From the NCBI RefSeq assembly GCF_026015885.1, contig NZ_JAPDUG010000001.1, positions 1,426,001 to 1,490,000 on the forward strand: 64,000 bases of DNA, in the 5' to 3' direction. This stretch comes from Halocynthiibacter sp. SDUM655004 (GTDB lineage: Bacteria; Pseudomonadota; Alphaproteobacteria; Rhodobacterales; Rhodobacteraceae). The notes beneath the pieces were generated by a model. That model had not been told where the DNA came from and searched no databases. It saw nothing but the letters and a program-made list of their open reading frames with translations. Each line of letters opens with the position of its first letter. Positions within the stretch are counted from its first letter, which is position 1. Position numbers and translations under genes: made by a program. Positions 31,452 to 41,456 of this stretch are shown piece after piece.

Positions 31452-32856
31452 ATCCGCGATAGGCAAGGCGTAGCCCGCCCCAATGTTCACCATTGATGAT
31501 GATCGGCGCGGATAGGTCTTTCATAAGAACAAACTCACCACCGCCCATTTCTCTACGATAGACTTGGAGCAGGAATGGTTCAGTGTTTCTTCCGGATTTC
31601 AAACCGACGCGGTCGTCAAAGACTCTACGATTTCGGCAGTTCGCCATATTCCAGACAGGGTCAGCAGATTGAGGATGTGAAAACTTCTTATTGTGGGTCG
31701 GAAGATATCCGTTCTGATCTACGCAGGCACAGAAGACGACTTTATCTGAGAAGCTGAGTGCTTCTTCCTGAATTGCAGGAAGAATGTTGTCCATGAAATG
31801 TGTGAATGGTGCGAGGAGTTGTTGCGGATCGGTGTTCGGGATTGCGCTGTAATTGCGAGAGAACAGTTCTGAATGGCTTATCTCTCCATTGTGCAGCCCT
31901 TTCTCAATACGCGCGTTTATTTTCGCTGCTGTCGCCTTAACAAAGTCAATGAACTCCCGGTCGTCGGTTGCGCCACCAAGTTCAGTCGAAAGTTGAACCA
32001 TGGTTTCGGACCGGTCGATCAGGCCATGTACTCGGCCACGGGTGTCGTGGATCCCATGGGCTGTTTCTTCGATGGTTTGGCCGATGTTTTGAAATCCAGG
32101 AATGAAAGCCGCACCTGCGTCGCGCACAGCGCTTGCGTGGGTAGCGATTTTTTCAGCCTGTTGATGCGTTGCTTTGACGGATTCAAATATCCCAGAGAGC
32201 GTCGAGTCCGTATTGGCGGCCTCGGCAATGACATCACTTGCTGTGCCCGAAACCTCAGCGGCTTCTGACTTCAGCGCCCCGACGGAACCGGAGAGCGCCG
32301 TGATGTTCTCTGATATTTCTTCGGCAGCGCGCGCAGTTTTGCGCGACAACTCGTTTATGGCCTCCGCAACAACAGCGAAGCCACGCCCGGATTCGCCCGC
32401 GCGGGCGGCTTCGATCTTGGCGTTGATGGCGAGGATGTTCACCTGACTGGCGATCTGGGCGATTTCGTCGTTGTTTTCCTGCACGGCAGTCAGGGTATTC
32501 TCAACCGAGGTCATGCGACGATCAATGTCCTGTACCCAGTGTGCAACCGATTGGGTTTGTTCGTTCGCGATGCGAAGATCTTTCATCGAAGTTTCAACAT
32601 CGGCGATCATCTGGGAGGTGGAGTTGGAAACGGTTTCCACAGCCGAGCTGACGGCGGTGTTGGCTTCCTGAACGCGCGCGGCGCCGGATCGAACTTGGTT
32701 AAGTGCCGCGAGTTGTTCTTTCGACTTTTCGTCAATCTGGTCAAGAAATCCCGCAATATCGACGATTTCAAACCCAAGGCCCGAAGCGCATTCGGCAATC
32801 TGGCTGAGCCGCGCGTCTGCGGGCATGGAATCGGTGAAATCTGGCGCAGGTATCAT
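31450..32856 (-). CDS. Soluble methyl-accepting chemotaxis-type protein
   Basis: A 468-residue receptor without membrane helices or HAMP domain. The MCP signalling hairpin covers about residues 60-270; the conserved tip reads [20 protein letters not shown] followed by [18 protein letters not shown], the usual CheA/CheW contact. The C-terminal 150 residues form a separate region with [44 protein letters not shown] and [15 protein letters not shown], which looks like a sensory domain placed after, not before, the hairpin. Several Cys could bind metal or sense redox state. The ATG at 32856 follows GAGGGAG; a TTG at 32895 is less likely. No che gene lies nearby, so its partners are elsewhere. Confidence 0.85.
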   Translation of the reverse strand: MIPAPDFTDSMPADARLSQIAECASGLGFEIVDIAGFLDQIDEKSKEQLAALNQVRSGAARVQEANTAVSSAVETVSNSTSQMIADVETSMKDLRIANEQTQSVAHWVQDIDRRMTSVENTLTAVQENNDEIAQIASQVNILAINAKIEAARAGESGRGFAVVAEAINELSRKTARAAEEISENITALSGSVGALKSEAAEVSGTASDVIAEAANTDSTLSGIFESVKATHQQAEKIATHASAVRDAGAAFIPGFQNIGQTIEETAHGIHDTRGRVHGLIDRSETMVQLSTELGGATDDREFIDFVKATAAKINARIEKGLHNGEISHSELFSRNYSAIPNTDPQQLLAPFTHFMDNILPAIQEEALSFSDKVVFCACVDQNGYLPTHNKKFSHPQSADPVWNMANCRNRRVFDDRVGLKSGRNTEPFLLQVYRREMGGGEFVLMKDLSAPIIINGEHWGGLRLAYRG

Positions 32857-32910
32857 TGGCGGCTCCCTCTCAAGTTGGGCCAGTGTTACCGCCAATTGCT
32901 TGCGTAAGTG

Positions 32911-33372
32911 TTAAGCTGTGTCTTGTGCTTTGGCTGTCTCCGCAGCTTCGAGCGTCGCTTCGAAGGCGAGCAGAATGGAGGCGTGACGGTTTTTGTAGTC
33001 CCGTGCGGGCAAAAGCACCTTGAGCTCTTCGAACCTGCCTGTGGGGGCAGGGCCTTCATTCTTCAGCATATCCTTCAGCGCATCGCGGGCCTCGCGCACT
33101 TCTGAAACTTTGCTGCCGATCACCGATTGCGCCAACACAGCGGCCGATGCTTGCCCAAGCGCACAGGCTTTAACGTCTTGACCAAAGGCCGTAATCGTAT
33201 CGCTATTAAGCTTAAGATCGACAGTCACCGTGGAGCCGCAAAGGGGCGCGCGCTTCTTTGCGGTGGCATCAGGGGCATCGAGCCGATCCGTTAGCCCGAT
33301 ATCTGCGGCCAATGCAAGAATACGGGCCGAATAGAGCTTGACCAGATCGGTTTCGGGGCTTGGTGTTGTCAT
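32911..33372 (-). CDS. IscU/SufU-like iron-sulfur scaffold-type protein
   Basis: A 153-residue protein of the NifU N-terminal (IscU/SufU) fold. Family scaffolds use three Cys to hold the nascent cluster. Here two are present, C45 in RAPLCGSTV and C70 in VKACALGQASA. The position of the third is His, H130 in DYKNRHASILLAFEA, where SufU has RIKCATL. It may therefore still hold iron or zinc, or act in sulfur transfer, rather than be a standard scaffold. The ATG is at 33372. It lies between the chemoreceptor and hisI, with no other Fe-S genes nearby. The fold assignment is firm, the role is not. Confidence 0.82.
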   Translation of the reverse strand: MTTPSPETDLVKLYSARILALAADIGLTDRLDAPDATAKKRAPLCGSTVTVDLKLNSDTITAFGQDVKACALGQASAAVLAQSVIGSKVSEVREARDALKDMLKNEGPAPTGRFEELKVLLPARDYKNRHASILLAFEATLEAAETAKAQDTA

Positions 33373-33470
33373 ATCCGGTCCTTGCGGTGGCTAGGGCATT
33401 TCAGTGGTGTTTATTCGGCGTGTTATGTCTTAGATAAGCGGTGCAGCGAAGCAAGTACAAGGTATGAACC

Positions 33471-33827
33471 ATGAAATTTGATCCCGCGAGCCTGACTTAT
33501 AACGATCAAGGGCTGATTCCGGCGATTGCACAGGACACATCCGGCGAAGTCTTGATGATGGCGTGGATGAACGCAGAGGCCGTGGCACAGACGCTGGAAA
33601 CAAAGCGCGTGACCTATTGGTCGCGGTCACGACAGGCCTTTTGGATCAAAGGGGAAACGTCCGGTCATACACAGAAGCTGCTGGATATGCGGGTGGACTG
33701 CGACCGTGACTGTTTGTTGCTGGTGATAGAGCAGGAGGGCGCGGCCTGTCATACCATGCGTCGGTCTTGTTTCTATACATCGGTTATTGACGGAACCGAG
33801 CGCGAATTGATGAAACCAATCGCCTAG
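33471..33827 (+). CDS. hisI: Phosphoribosyl-AMP cyclohydrolase
   Basis: Third step of histidine synthesis, opening the adenine ring of phosphoribosyl-AMP. The 118-residue form contains only the HisI domain, without the HisE part that is fused in enterobacteria. The zinc and magnesium ligands are visible in DMRVDCDRDCLLLVIEQEG and AACHTMRRSCFY. The segment VLMMAWMNAEA and VTYWSRSRQAFW are typical. The ATG at 33471 follows AAGGT by about eight bases. It stands alone, 98 bases from the divergent IscU-like gene and convergent with gluQRS. Confidence 0.96.
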   Translation: MKFDPASLTYNDQGLIPAIAQDTSGEVLMMAWMNAEAVAQTLETKRVTYWSRSRQAFWIKGETSGHTQKLLDMRVDCDRDCLLLVIEQEGAACHTMRRSCFYTSVIDGTERELMKPIA

Positions 33828-33835
33828 CTCGTATC

Positions 33836-34681
33836 TTAAAGCCCGACCATGGTGCGAATGTCGGCGGGTGTAGCGCCTTCGGCTCGGTATTTGGCAATGG
33901 CGCGGGCGTCGTCGCGTTTGGCGAGGCGTTTACCAGCGTCATCACGAATTAAACGGTGGTGGTGATACTCGGGTGTCGGCAAACCGAGCAAATGTTGCAA
34001 CAAAACATGGATTTGCGTGGCTTCGGCAAGGTCGGCGCCACGCACGACATGGGTGATTTCTTGTGCCGCGTCATCAAGCACCACAGAAAGGTGATAAGAC
34101 GTTCCCATATCCCGCCGTGCCAAAACGATGTCGCCAACGGTTTCCGGCAACCTTGCTGTGTCTAGGCGGATTTCCTGCCGAGTTCCGCCACCTGTTTCGT
34201 AATAAACGAGTTCACCTTGCTCAAGAAACGTAACGGTTTTCGTCATATCAAGGCGCAGCGCGTCGTTCTCTTTGCGCTCTGAAAATTCACGGCCGCGGCA
34301 GGTTCCAGGATAGATCAGTCCATCGGGTCCAAACATCGGAGCGCCTTCCTGTGGAGCGGAGGCGGCCTGCTTAATGTCTTGGCGAGTACAGGAACAGGGG
34401 TAGAGCAACCCTAGATCGGCCAGACGGTTCAAACCGTCCTTATACGTGGCGAGATTGTCCGATTGCCGCAAAACGGGCAGGGGCCAGCTTAGACCAAGCC
34501 ACGCCAGATCGTCGTAAATCTGCTGCTCCCATTCGGGTTTGGCGCGGGACTGGTCAATGTCTTCAATGCGAAGCAGAAAGGTTCCGCCCGCCGCCTGTAC
34601 CATGTCAAATGCACAAAGTGCCGAGAACGCATGGCCAAGGTGCAGTGGGCCAGTTGGCGAGGGGGCGAAACGGGTTATCAT
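33836..34681 (-). CDS. gluQRS: Glutamyl-queuosine tRNA(Asp) synthetase
   Basis: Attaches glutamate to the queuosine base at position 34 of tRNA-Asp. It resembles the catalytic half of glutamyl-tRNA synthetase but lacks an anticodon-binding domain, as expected at 281 residues. The HIGH-like motif is in RFAPSPTGPLHLGHAFSAL, the KMSKS-like motif is KRLAKRDDA, and the zinc ligands are in YPCSCTRQDI and PGTCRGRE. The ATG at 34681 starts MITRFAPSP; the open frame to 34972 is an artefact. The start overlaps the stop of the Pmp3-like gene by four bases. Confidence 0.94.
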   Translation of the reverse strand: MITRFAPSPTGPLHLGHAFSALCAFDMVQAAGGTFLLRIEDIDQSRAKPEWEQQIYDDLAWLGLSWPLPVLRQSDNLATYKDGLNRLADLGLLYPCSCTRQDIKQAASAPQEGAPMFGPDGLIYPGTCRGREFSERKENDALRLDMTKTVTFLEQGELVYYETGGGTRQEIRLDTARLPETVGDIVLARRDMGTSYHLSVVLDDAAQEITHVVRGADLAEATQIHVLLQHLLGLPTPEYHHHRLIRDDAGKRLAKRDDARAIAKYRAEGATPADIRTMVGL

Positions 34682-34866
34682 CGCTCTCGCGAGACTGCGC
34701 CTTGATGGATCAGGAGCCATGCCAGAATGATAAACATCGGATGGGTCAAGCCGCCAGAAAAGATAAGCGCCGGAATCCAGATTAGGAAGGTCACGATGCC
34801 AAGGATCGGACGTCCGGCGATCATGATCGACAGAGGCGGGAGAAGTATGGCGAGGACGTAATTCAT
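34678..34866 (-). CDS. Pmp3/YqaE-like small membrane protein
   Basis: A 62-residue protein with two hydrophobic helices: [20 protein letters not shown], then [15 protein letters not shown] and a third stretch [11 protein letters not shown]. The N-terminal [10 protein letters not shown] is the hallmark of the Pmp3/UPF0057 family, small proteins that affect membrane potential and salt tolerance in yeast and plants; the bacterial role is not clear. It overlaps trmFO upstream and gluQRS downstream by four bases each, so three unrelated genes form one coupled leftward unit. Confidence 0.75.
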   Translation of the reverse strand: MNYVLAILLPPLSIMIAGRPILGIVTFLIWIPALIFSGGLTHPMFIILAWLLIHQGAVSRER

Positions 34867-36245
34867 GCGTCTTCCGCTTCTTGCTTCGGAGCCGGCGCTT
34901 CATTCCCAAGCCAGTCACACCACGCGGTTTTTGCGCGATCTGTATAGGCTTTGTAGCGGTCCTTGCGCCCACGACGGCCAGATTTCAATCCATCAACTGG
35001 GCGGAACAGTCCGAAGTTAACGTTCATCGGCTGGAAGGTCTTGGCATCTGCACCGCCGGTGATGTGGTGAACAAGTGCGCCCATGGCCGTATCCTGCGGC
35101 AAATCAGGAACTGGTTTTCCAAGGATTTCCGCCGCTGCGAAACGCCCCGCGAGCAGGCCCATGGCCGCGCTCTCTACATATCCTTCGACACCGGTGATTT
35201 GTCCCGCGAACCGAATATTCGGCTTTGATTTCAAACGCATTTCGGCATCAAGTAATGTAGGCGAGTTGATAAACGTATTGCGGTGGATACCGCCAAGGCG
35301 GGCAAAACTCGCCTCTTCAAGTCCGGGGATCATCCGAAGAACTTCGGTCTGCGCTCCGTATTTCATCTTGGTCTGGAAGCCGACAATATTAAGCAGCGTG
35401 CCAAGCGCATTGTCACGGCGCAGTTGCACCACAGCATAGGGCTTGTTCTCTGGATCATGAGCATTGGTCAGGCCCACGGGTTTCATGGGGCCAAATCGCA
35501 ATGTATCGCGGCCACGCTCGGCCATCACTTCAATCGGCAAGCAGCCATCAAAATAGCCAGCTGTTTCGCCCTCGTGAAACTCTTTTTTATCCGCAGCCAA
35601 AAGCGCGTCGATGAAGGCGTCATACTGCTCCTTGGACATCGGACAGTTGAGATAGGCCGTGCGCTCTTCTTCGGTTTCACCTTTGTCATACCGGCTCTGG
35701 AACCAAGCGACATCCATGTTGATGCTCTCGGTATAGACAATCGGGGCGATGGCGTCGAAAAATGCTAGCGCATCTGCACCGGTTTCGGCTTGAATAGCTT
35801 TACCCAATCCTTGCGACGTCAGCGGACCAGTGGCGATAATCCAATGACCATCGCTCGGCAGTTCAGTGATTTCGCCAGCTTCAACGCTCACGCGCGGATG
35901 GGCGTGGAGCGCATCGGTTACAGATTGCGCAAACGGATCACGATCAACAGCCAGAGCGCCGCCCGCAGGGAGCTTGTGCTTGTCTGCCATTCCCATAATG
36001 AGCCCGTTTGCCTTGCGCATTTCCCAATGCAACAGGCCAACCGCGTTCTGCTCATCGTCATCCGAACGGAAGGAATTAGAGCACACCATTTCCGCAAGAT
36101 TGCCTGTACGGTGCGCGAAGGTTTCGACCTTGGGGCGCATTTCGTGAATGACCACGTCAACGCCAGCCTCTGCGGCTTGCCATGCGGCCTCTGATCCGGC
36201 CATTCCGCCGCCGATGATATGAAGTTTTTCTGTCATGAGTGGCAT
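34863..36245 (-). CDS. trmFO: Folate-dependent tRNA (uracil-54-C5) methyltransferase
   Basis: Makes ribothymidine at position 54 of tRNA with 5,10-methylene-tetrahydrofolate and FAD, in place of the SAM-dependent TrmA. The FAD-binding motif [16 protein letters not shown] is at residues 10-25, the catalytic Cys region is [12 protein letters not shown], and [11 protein letters not shown] and [16 protein letters not shown] are typical. The length is 460 residues. The start at 36245 has GGGG about eight bases upstream; MTEKLHIIG at 36236 is also possible. It leads the trmFO, Pmp3-like, gluQRS unit, two of whose genes modify tRNA. Confidence 0.95.
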   Translation of the reverse strand: MPLMTEKLHIIGGGMAGSEAAWQAAEAGVDVVIHEMRPKVETFAHRTGNLAEMVCSNSFRSDDDEQNAVGLLHWEMRKANGLIMGMADKHKLPAGGALAVDRDPFAQSVTDALHAHPRVSVEAGEITELPSDGHWIIATGPLTSQGLGKAIQAETGADALAFFDAIAPIVYTESINMDVAWFQSRYDKGETEEERTAYLNCPMSKEQYDAFIDALLAADKKEFHEGETAGYFDGCLPIEVMAERGRDTLRFGPMKPVGLTNAHDPENKPYAVVQLRRDNALGTLLNIVGFQTKMKYGAQTEVLRMIPGLEEASFARLGGIHRNTFINSPTLLDAEMRLKSKPNIRFAGQITGVEGYVESAAMGLLAGRFAAAEILGKPVPDLPQDTAMGALVHHITGGADAKTFQPMNVNFGLFRPVDGLKSGRRGRKDRYKAYTDRAKTAWCDWLGNEAPAPKQEAEDA

Positions 36246-36309
36246 GTAGCCCCGATGCGGTAAAATGAAAAGGGGGAAGGATTGGCGAAAGACGTCAAAA
36301 CACCCACGA

Positions 36310-36346
36310 AAAAGCCCCCGTCAACTTGTGGTCAACGGGGGCTTTT
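36310..36346 (-). terminator. Rho-independent terminator of gyrA
   Basis: AAAAGCCCCCGT pairs with ACGGGGGCTTTT around a loop of about 13 bases. Read leftward it ends in TTTTTCG, 26 bases after the gyrA stop, and separates gyrA from trmFO. Confidence 0.85.
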
Positions 36347-36371
36347 GATTTATTTTCCTGCGTTTAGCGGA

Positions 36372-39164
36372 TCATTCTTCGGCGCTGTCGCCTTCTGGCG
36401 CGGCGTCCGAAATCACCTCGGCGTCAATAACATCGTCTTCTTGGCTTTCAGCAATCCATGCAACCGAAACAACAGTTTCGCCTTTGCCAGTATCAAAGAC
36501 CTTCACGCCACCAGCCGAACGCGACCGGAAGGAAATGCCTTCGATTGGGCAACGGATGGATTGGCCTGTGGAGGTGGCGAGCATGATCTGATCGCCCATA
36601 TCCACGGGGAAGCTCGCAACTAGTGCGCCGCCGCGTGAACCCGCAGAAATCGCCTTCACACCCTGACCACCACGGCCACGGACCGGATAATCATGCGAGG
36701 AAGAGAGCTTACCCAGACCAGATTGCGTGATCGTCAGGATGAGATCCTGCGCGTCGCGCATCTCCAGATACCGCTCATCAGTGAGGATGCCTTCGCCTTC
36801 TTCTTCATCACCGTCGTTGACGTCATCAAGTGCTTCATCTTCGGCACCCAATTCAGCACGGTAACGTTTGATAAAGGCAGTGCGCTCCCACGGCTCGGCC
36901 TCGAAGTGGCGGATAACAGACATCGAGACGACCTTTTCGCCATCCTTCAGCTTCACACCGCGTACACCTGTGGAGGCGCGGCTTTGGAAGACACGAACTT
37001 CTGTCGTCGGGAAGCGGATTGCGCGGCCAGAGTTGGTCACGAGCATCACATCCTCATCCTCGGAACAAATCCGTGCGTTGACGAGCGACGCCTCGGCAAA
37101 ATCATCCTCGAACTTCATGGCGATCTTGCCGTTGCTCTTTACATTGGTGAAATCCGAAAGCGCGTTGCGCCGCACGGTACCTTTGGACGTGGCAAACATG
37201 ATCTGAAGGTTGCCCCAGTCCTCTTCGGGTGCATCCACCGGCATTATCGCCGCGATGGAAACGCCTGTCGGGATTGGCAGGATATTGACGATCGCCTTGC
37301 CTTTGCTGGTGCGGCCACCTTGGGGTAGGCGCCACGTTTTGAGCTTGTAGGCCATACCATCTGTCGTAAAGAACAGAAGTTGCGTATGCGTGTTGGCCAC
37401 AAAGAGGTTGGTGACAACATCCTCTTCCTTGGTCTGCATGCCCGACAACCCCTTGCCGCCACGGCGCTGCGCGCGGAAATCGGCGAGCGGTGTACGTTTG
37501 ATATAGCCGCCGGAGGTGATTGTCACGACCATGTCTTCCTGTTCGATCAGGTCCTCGTCGTCCATATCACCGGACCAATCCACGATCTCTGTGCGGCGCG
37601 GAACGGCGAATTGCTCTTTGACCTCACGAAGCTCATCGGAAATGATCGCCATGATCCGTTCACGGCTTCCAAGAATATCCAAATATTCCCGTATCTTACC
37701 TGCCAACTCTTGAAGTTCGTCGGTGACTTCTTTCACACCCATCGCTGTCAGGCGCTGAAGGCGCAATTCAAGGATAGCGCGGGCCTGTGTTTCCGACAGG
37801 TTATACGTGCCGTCATCATTGGCACGGTGGGTTGGGTCATCAATAAGCGCGATATACTCAAGGATGTCCTTCGCAGGCCAACGACGCGTCATCAGCTTCT
37901 CACGCGCTTCAGCAGGATCAGCAGAGCCACGGATGGTCGCCACGATCTCGTCCACGTTCGAAACTGCAACGGCAAGGCCACACAACACATGGCTGCGCTC
38001 GCGTGCTTTGCGCAATTCAAACGCGGTACGACGTGCAACAACTTCCTCGCGGAAATCGAGGAAGCACGTCAGGAACCGGCGCAGCGTGAGTGTTTCTGGG
38101 CGTCCACCGTTTAGCGCAAGCATGTTACAGCCAAAATAGGTCTGTGTCGGTGTGAAGCGGAACAGCTGGTTCAGAACCACTTCCGGCGTTGCATCACGTT
38201 TGAGTTCCACAACAACGCGGACACCATTACGGTCGCTTTCATCCTGAACGTGGGTGACACCCTCGATCTTCTTCTCGCGGACCTGCTCGGCGATTTTCAT
38301 AATCATCGCCGCCTTGTTTACCTGATAAGGAATCTCATCAATAACAATGGCGTAGCGGTCTTTCCTAATCTCTTCAACGCGGGTTTTTGCCCGCACGATG
38401 ACCGAACCGCGCCCTTCAAGATAGGCTTTGCGCGCACCGGAACGGCCAAGCATAATACCGCCCGTTGGGAAGTCAGGACCGGGGACGTATTCGATCAACT
38501 GCTCGCTGGTTAGATCAGGATCTTCGATCAGCGCAAGAGTTGCGTCTATGACCTCGCCAAGGTTGTGCGGCGGGATATTGGTTGCCATACCAACAGCAAT
38601 ACCGCCTGCGCCATTGACGAGCATATTGGGGAACCGGCTCGGAAGAACGCTCGGTTCCTTATCCTTGCCATCATAGTTGTCTTGGAAATCGACAGTATCC
38701 TTGTCGATATCGGCCAGCACAAACCCAGCAGGCTTGTCCATCCGAACTTCGGTATATCGCATGGCAGCAGGGTTATCGCCATCCATCGAACCAAAGTTGC
38801 CCTGACCGTCCAGAAGCGGCAGCGACATCGAGAAATCCTGCGCCATCCGTACGAGCGCATCATAAATCGCGCTATCGCCGTGGGGGTGGTATTTACCCAT
38901 CACATCGCCAACAGGGCGGGCCGATTTACGGTAGGCTTTGTCGTGGGTGTTTCCGGTCTCGTACATCGCATAAAGGATGCGTCGATGCACCGGTTTCAAC
39001 CCGTCTCGAAGGTCCGGAATCGCGCGGCTCACGATCACGCTCATGGCGTAATCGAGATAGGAGGTTTTCATCTCCTCTGCGATTGAAATTGACGGCCCGT
39101 CGTACTGAGGTCGTTCGGGCAGGTTTTCTTCTTCGTTTTCGGGGGTTTCTGGCGTGTCGTTCAC
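36372..39164 (-). CDS. gyrA: DNA gyrase subunit A
   Basis: Breaks and rejoins DNA to introduce negative supercoils with GyrB. The 930 residues cover the winged-helix/tower domains and the six-bladed C-terminal wrapping domain. The active-site Tyr is Y137 in AAMRYTEV. The quinolone-determining region [10 protein letters not shown] has Ser98 and Asp102, which match E. coli Ser83 and Asp87, so no resistance change is seen. The GyrA-box QRRGGKG opens the C-terminal domain. An acidic insert ([20 protein letters not shown]) lies in the C-terminal domain, and an acidic tail ends the protein. It is a single-gene transcript with its own promoter and terminator. Confidence 0.97.
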   Translation of the reverse strand: MNDTPETPENEEENLPERPQYDGPSISIAEEMKTSYLDYAMSVIVSRAIPDLRDGLKPVHRRILYAMYETGNTHDKAYRKSARPVGDVMGKYHPHGDSAIYDALVRMAQDFSMSLPLLDGQGNFGSMDGDNPAAMRYTEVRMDKPAGFVLADIDKDTVDFQDNYDGKDKEPSVLPSRFPNMLVNGAGGIAVGMATNIPPHNLGEVIDATLALIEDPDLTSEQLIEYVPGPDFPTGGIMLGRSGARKAYLEGRGSVIVRAKTRVEEIRKDRYAIVIDEIPYQVNKAAMIMKIAEQVREKKIEGVTHVQDESDRNGVRVVVELKRDATPEVVLNQLFRFTPTQTYFGCNMLALNGGRPETLTLRRFLTCFLDFREEVVARRTAFELRKARERSHVLCGLAVAVSNVDEIVATIRGSADPAEAREKLMTRRWPAKDILEYIALIDDPTHRANDDGTYNLSETQARAILELRLQRLTAMGVKEVTDELQELAGKIREYLDILGSRERIMAIISDELREVKEQFAVPRRTEIVDWSGDMDDEDLIEQEDMVVTITSGGYIKRTPLADFRAQRRGGKGLSGMQTKEEDVVTNLFVANTHTQLLFFTTDGMAYKLKTWRLPQGGRTSKGKAIVNILPIPTGVSIAAIMPVDAPEEDWGNLQIMFATSKGTVRRNALSDFTNVKSNGKIAMKFEDDFAEASLVNARICSEDEDVMLVTNSGRAIRFPTTEVRVFQSRASTGVRGVKLKDGEKVVSMSVIRHFEAEPWERTAFIKRYRAELGAEDEALDDVNDGDEEEGEGILTDERYLEMRDAQDLILTITQSGLGKLSSSHDYPVRGRGGQGVKAISAGSRGGALVASFPVDMGDQIMLATSTGQSIRCPIEGISFRSRSAGGVKVFDTGKGETVVSVAWIAESQEDDVIDAEVISDAAPEGDSAEE

Positions 39165-39189
39165 GTAATGATACCGCTCGTTTTAGTGT

Positions 39190-39240
39190 ACCCAAGATCT
39201 TGTTAGCGCGAGTATACACGCCCCATGATCTTGGGTGCAA
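39190..39240 (-). promoter_or_regulatory. Likely gyrA promoter inside an inverted repeat
   Basis: Read leftward, TTGCAC (39240-39235) and TATACT (39216-39211) are spaced by 18 bases, a good sigma-70-type promoter 46 bases before the gyrA start. A perfect ten-base inverted repeat, ACCCAAGATC (39190-39199) and GATCTTGGGT (39227-39236), places one arm in the spacer and the other just after the expected start of transcription. The promoter call rests on sequence match alone. Confidence 0.55.
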
Positions 39241-39302
39241 TGGCTGTGCGGTTTTTTATCCGGTTTTAGTCCGGTTTTTCACGCCAAATCCAAACGCCGT
39301 GG

Positions 39303-40364
39303 TCACTCGCCAGAAGAACGTTGCAGCATACCAAAGAGATCACGTGGATCATCCGGGTCTGCGAGCATGTCAAGCTGCTCCATGAATGGCGTACCTTTGA
39401 TGCGGTCGCGAACAAAACGCAGCGCCGAGAAATCCTCAATGGCAAAGCCCACACCATCAAACAACGTGATCTGGCTTTCCGATGTACGGCCTTGCTTGCG
39501 GCCGGCGATCACTTCCCAGACTTCCTCGACGGGGTAATCATCGGGCAGGGCCTGAATTTCACCTTCGATACGGGTTTGCGGCGGGTATTCCACAAAGATA
39601 TCCGATCGTTTCAGGATATCGACATGCAACTCGGTCTTTCCGGGGCAGTCGCCACCAATCGCGTTGATGTGCACACCCGCGCCAACCATATTGTCGCTCA
39701 AGATCGTGGCGCATTGCTTGTCGGCCGTGCAGGTGGTGAGGATTTGTGCGCCCTCGATAGCATCTTGCGCTGTGGTGCAAGATACGACCTCAAGCCCCTG
39801 ACCCTCAAGGTTTTTTGCGGCTTTGGCGGTGGCTGCGGGGTCAATATCATAGAGTTTCACGCGGCGAATTCCGCAGAGCTTCTTCATGGCAAGACACTGG
39901 AACTCGCTCTGCGCGCCGTTCCCGATAACTGCCATTGTATGGCTTCCCTTTGGCATCAGGTTCTTGGCCACAAGCGCGGAGGTTGCCGCTGTGCGCAAGG
40001 CTGTCAGCATCGTCATTTCAGAAAGCAAAACCGGATACCCTGTATCCACCTGCGCCAGAAGGCCAAACGCGGTCACGGTTTGAAGGCCTTCACGGGTGTT
40101 TTTCGGGTGACCGTTGACGTATTTGAAGCCGTAAACCTCGCCATTGCTGGTTGGCATAAGCTCAATCACACCTTCGGCAGAGTGGCTTGCCACCCGAGGG
40201 GTCTTGTCGAAGGCTTCCCAATTGCGGAAATCCTCTTCGAGATAGGCGGCAATCCCTTCGATAAAGCTTTCGACTCCGATGGATTGGACCAATCGCATCA
40301 TGTTTTGAACAGACACGAATGGGACGAATGCCAGATCGGATGGCGCCGGTGCGTCTGTTGTCAT
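39303..40364 (-). CDS. Ornithine cyclodeaminase
   Basis: Converts L-ornithine to L-proline and ammonia with bound NAD. The 353-residue protein has the OCD/mu-crystallin fold, with VASHSAEGVIELMPTSNG, YVNGHPKNTREGLQTVTAFG and LRTAATSALVAKNL near the substrate site and VIGNGAQSEFQ as dinucleotide-binding turn. GAGVHINAIGGDCPGKTEL contains the catalytic Asp region. Two starts have good binding sites: ATG 40364 (MTTDAPAPSDL, AAGGA upstream) and ATG 40412 (MNKVAQTIEN, GAGGA upstream). I chose 40364 on similarity to homologues. It follows arginase, so arginine is turned into proline in two steps. Confidence 0.93.
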   Translation of the reverse strand: MTTDAPAPSDLAFVPFVSVQNMMRLVQSIGVESFIEGIAAYLEEDFRNWEAFDKTPRVASHSAEGVIELMPTSNGEVYGFKYVNGHPKNTREGLQTVTAFGLLAQVDTGYPVLLSEMTMLTALRTAATSALVAKNLMPKGSHTMAVIGNGAQSEFQCLAMKKLCGIRRVKLYDIDPAATAKAAKNLEGQGLEVVSCTTAQDAIEGAQILTTCTADKQCATILSDNMVGAGVHINAIGGDCPGKTELHVDILKRSDIFVEYPPQTRIEGEIQALPDDYPVEEVWEVIAGRKQGRTSESQITLFDGVGFAIEDFSALRFVRDRIKGTPFMEQLDMLADPDDPRDLFGMLQRSSGE

Positions 40365-40421
40365 GATTGATCCTTTACCCATGTTTTCAATTGTTTGCGC
40401 TACTTTATTCATCTTCTGTCC

Positions 40422-41345
40422 TCAAATCCGAACTGTGTCACGGTCGAACACGCGCCGACCAAAGAGCGAGGCCGTAAGGTCCACCATGACTTCTGCAGTG
40501 CGGCCACGGTCATCCAGAAACGGGTTCAACTCGACCAAATCGAGTGACGTCATGAGGCCGCTGTCGCAGATCATTTCCATGGCAAGATGCGCTTCGCGGA
40601 TTGTCGCTCCACCAGGAACAGTTGTGCCAACGGCGGGGGCAATCGAAGGGTCAAGGAAGTCCACATCAAGCGAGACATGTAGAAGCCCGTTCATCGCCGC
40701 CACTTTGCGCAGGAAATCCCCGAGCGGCTTTGCGATACCGTGCTCATCAATATAACGCATATCGATGGCTTTCGGGCCATGCTCGGCCACGGCTTTGCGC
40801 TCCTCAGGGTCAACCGAGCGCAGGCCGATATAGCAGATATGCGCGCCGGGAACTTTCGGCATAGGCGCAAACCCTTCGAATCCATCCAGCCCCATCGCAT
40901 AAGCCACAGGTGTTCCGTGGAGGTTCCCAGTTGTGGTGGTGTTGAGCGTGTGAATATCGGTGTGCGCATCGAGCCAGAGTAGAAAGAGCGGGCGGCCAAC
41001 TTCTTGTGCATAATCCGCTATGCCTGCAACGCTTCCGAGCGAAATGGCGTGATCGCCGCCAAGGAACACTGGGGTACCTTTCTTAACCGCGGCATGCCCA
41101 GCCTCGCGGATGGCCGCGCTCCAGCCAATCGTTTCGGTAAGCCCATGCACGGCGGGGTTGCTGCTTAAAACTTCCGGTCCAGTTTGCGGGGTAAGGTTAC
41201 CCCAATCCTCAACCTCGTGGCCGAGGTCCTTCAGCGCAAGATCAAGCCCAGCCACACGAAACGCGTCTGGCCCCATTACGCAACCACGTCGGGCCTTGCC
41301 GCAATCCACAGGCGCACCGATCAGATGGCAAGTTTGCTTTTCCAT
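40422..41345 (-). CDS. rocF: Arginase
   Basis: Hydrolyses arginine to ornithine and urea with a two-manganese centre. The metal ligands are visible in LGGDHAISLGS, WLDAHTDIHT and VSLDVDFLDPSIAP. The length is 307 residues. The ATG at 41345 starts MEKQTCHLIGAPVD, preceded by GGGA; a TTG at 41363 would add six residues. The ornithine cyclodeaminase gene follows at once, and a divergent Lrp-type regulator lies on the other side of a 111-base gap. Together they form an arginine catabolic unit that gives proline, urea and ammonium. Confidence 0.95.
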   Translation of the reverse strand: MEKQTCHLIGAPVDCGKARRGCVMGPDAFRVAGLDLALKDLGHEVEDWGNLTPQTGPEVLSSNPAVHGLTETIGWSAAIREAGHAAVKKGTPVFLGGDHAISLGSVAGIADYAQEVGRPLFLLWLDAHTDIHTLNTTTTGNLHGTPVAYAMGLDGFEGFAPMPKVPGAHICYIGLRSVDPEERKAVAEHGPKAIDMRYIDEHGIAKPLGDFLRKVAAMNGLLHVSLDVDFLDPSIAPAVGTTVPGGATIREAHLAMEMICDSGLMTSLDLVELNPFLDDRGRTAEVMVDLTASLFGRRVFDRDTVRI

Positions 41346-41456
41346 TGAGTATTCCCAAGACAATTAGTGTTTTGTCGAAAGTACCACCAAAACGAGTCGC
41401 GTTTACCATGAGATTCGGATAATTTGAGAGGTAGTTTTGCATTATGGAACCACATT

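Noticed and set aside
36372-39164. Check of gyrA for quinolone resistance changes
   Set aside because: Ser98 and Asp102 (E. coli 83 and 87) are the sensitive residues, so nothing unusual is claimed.
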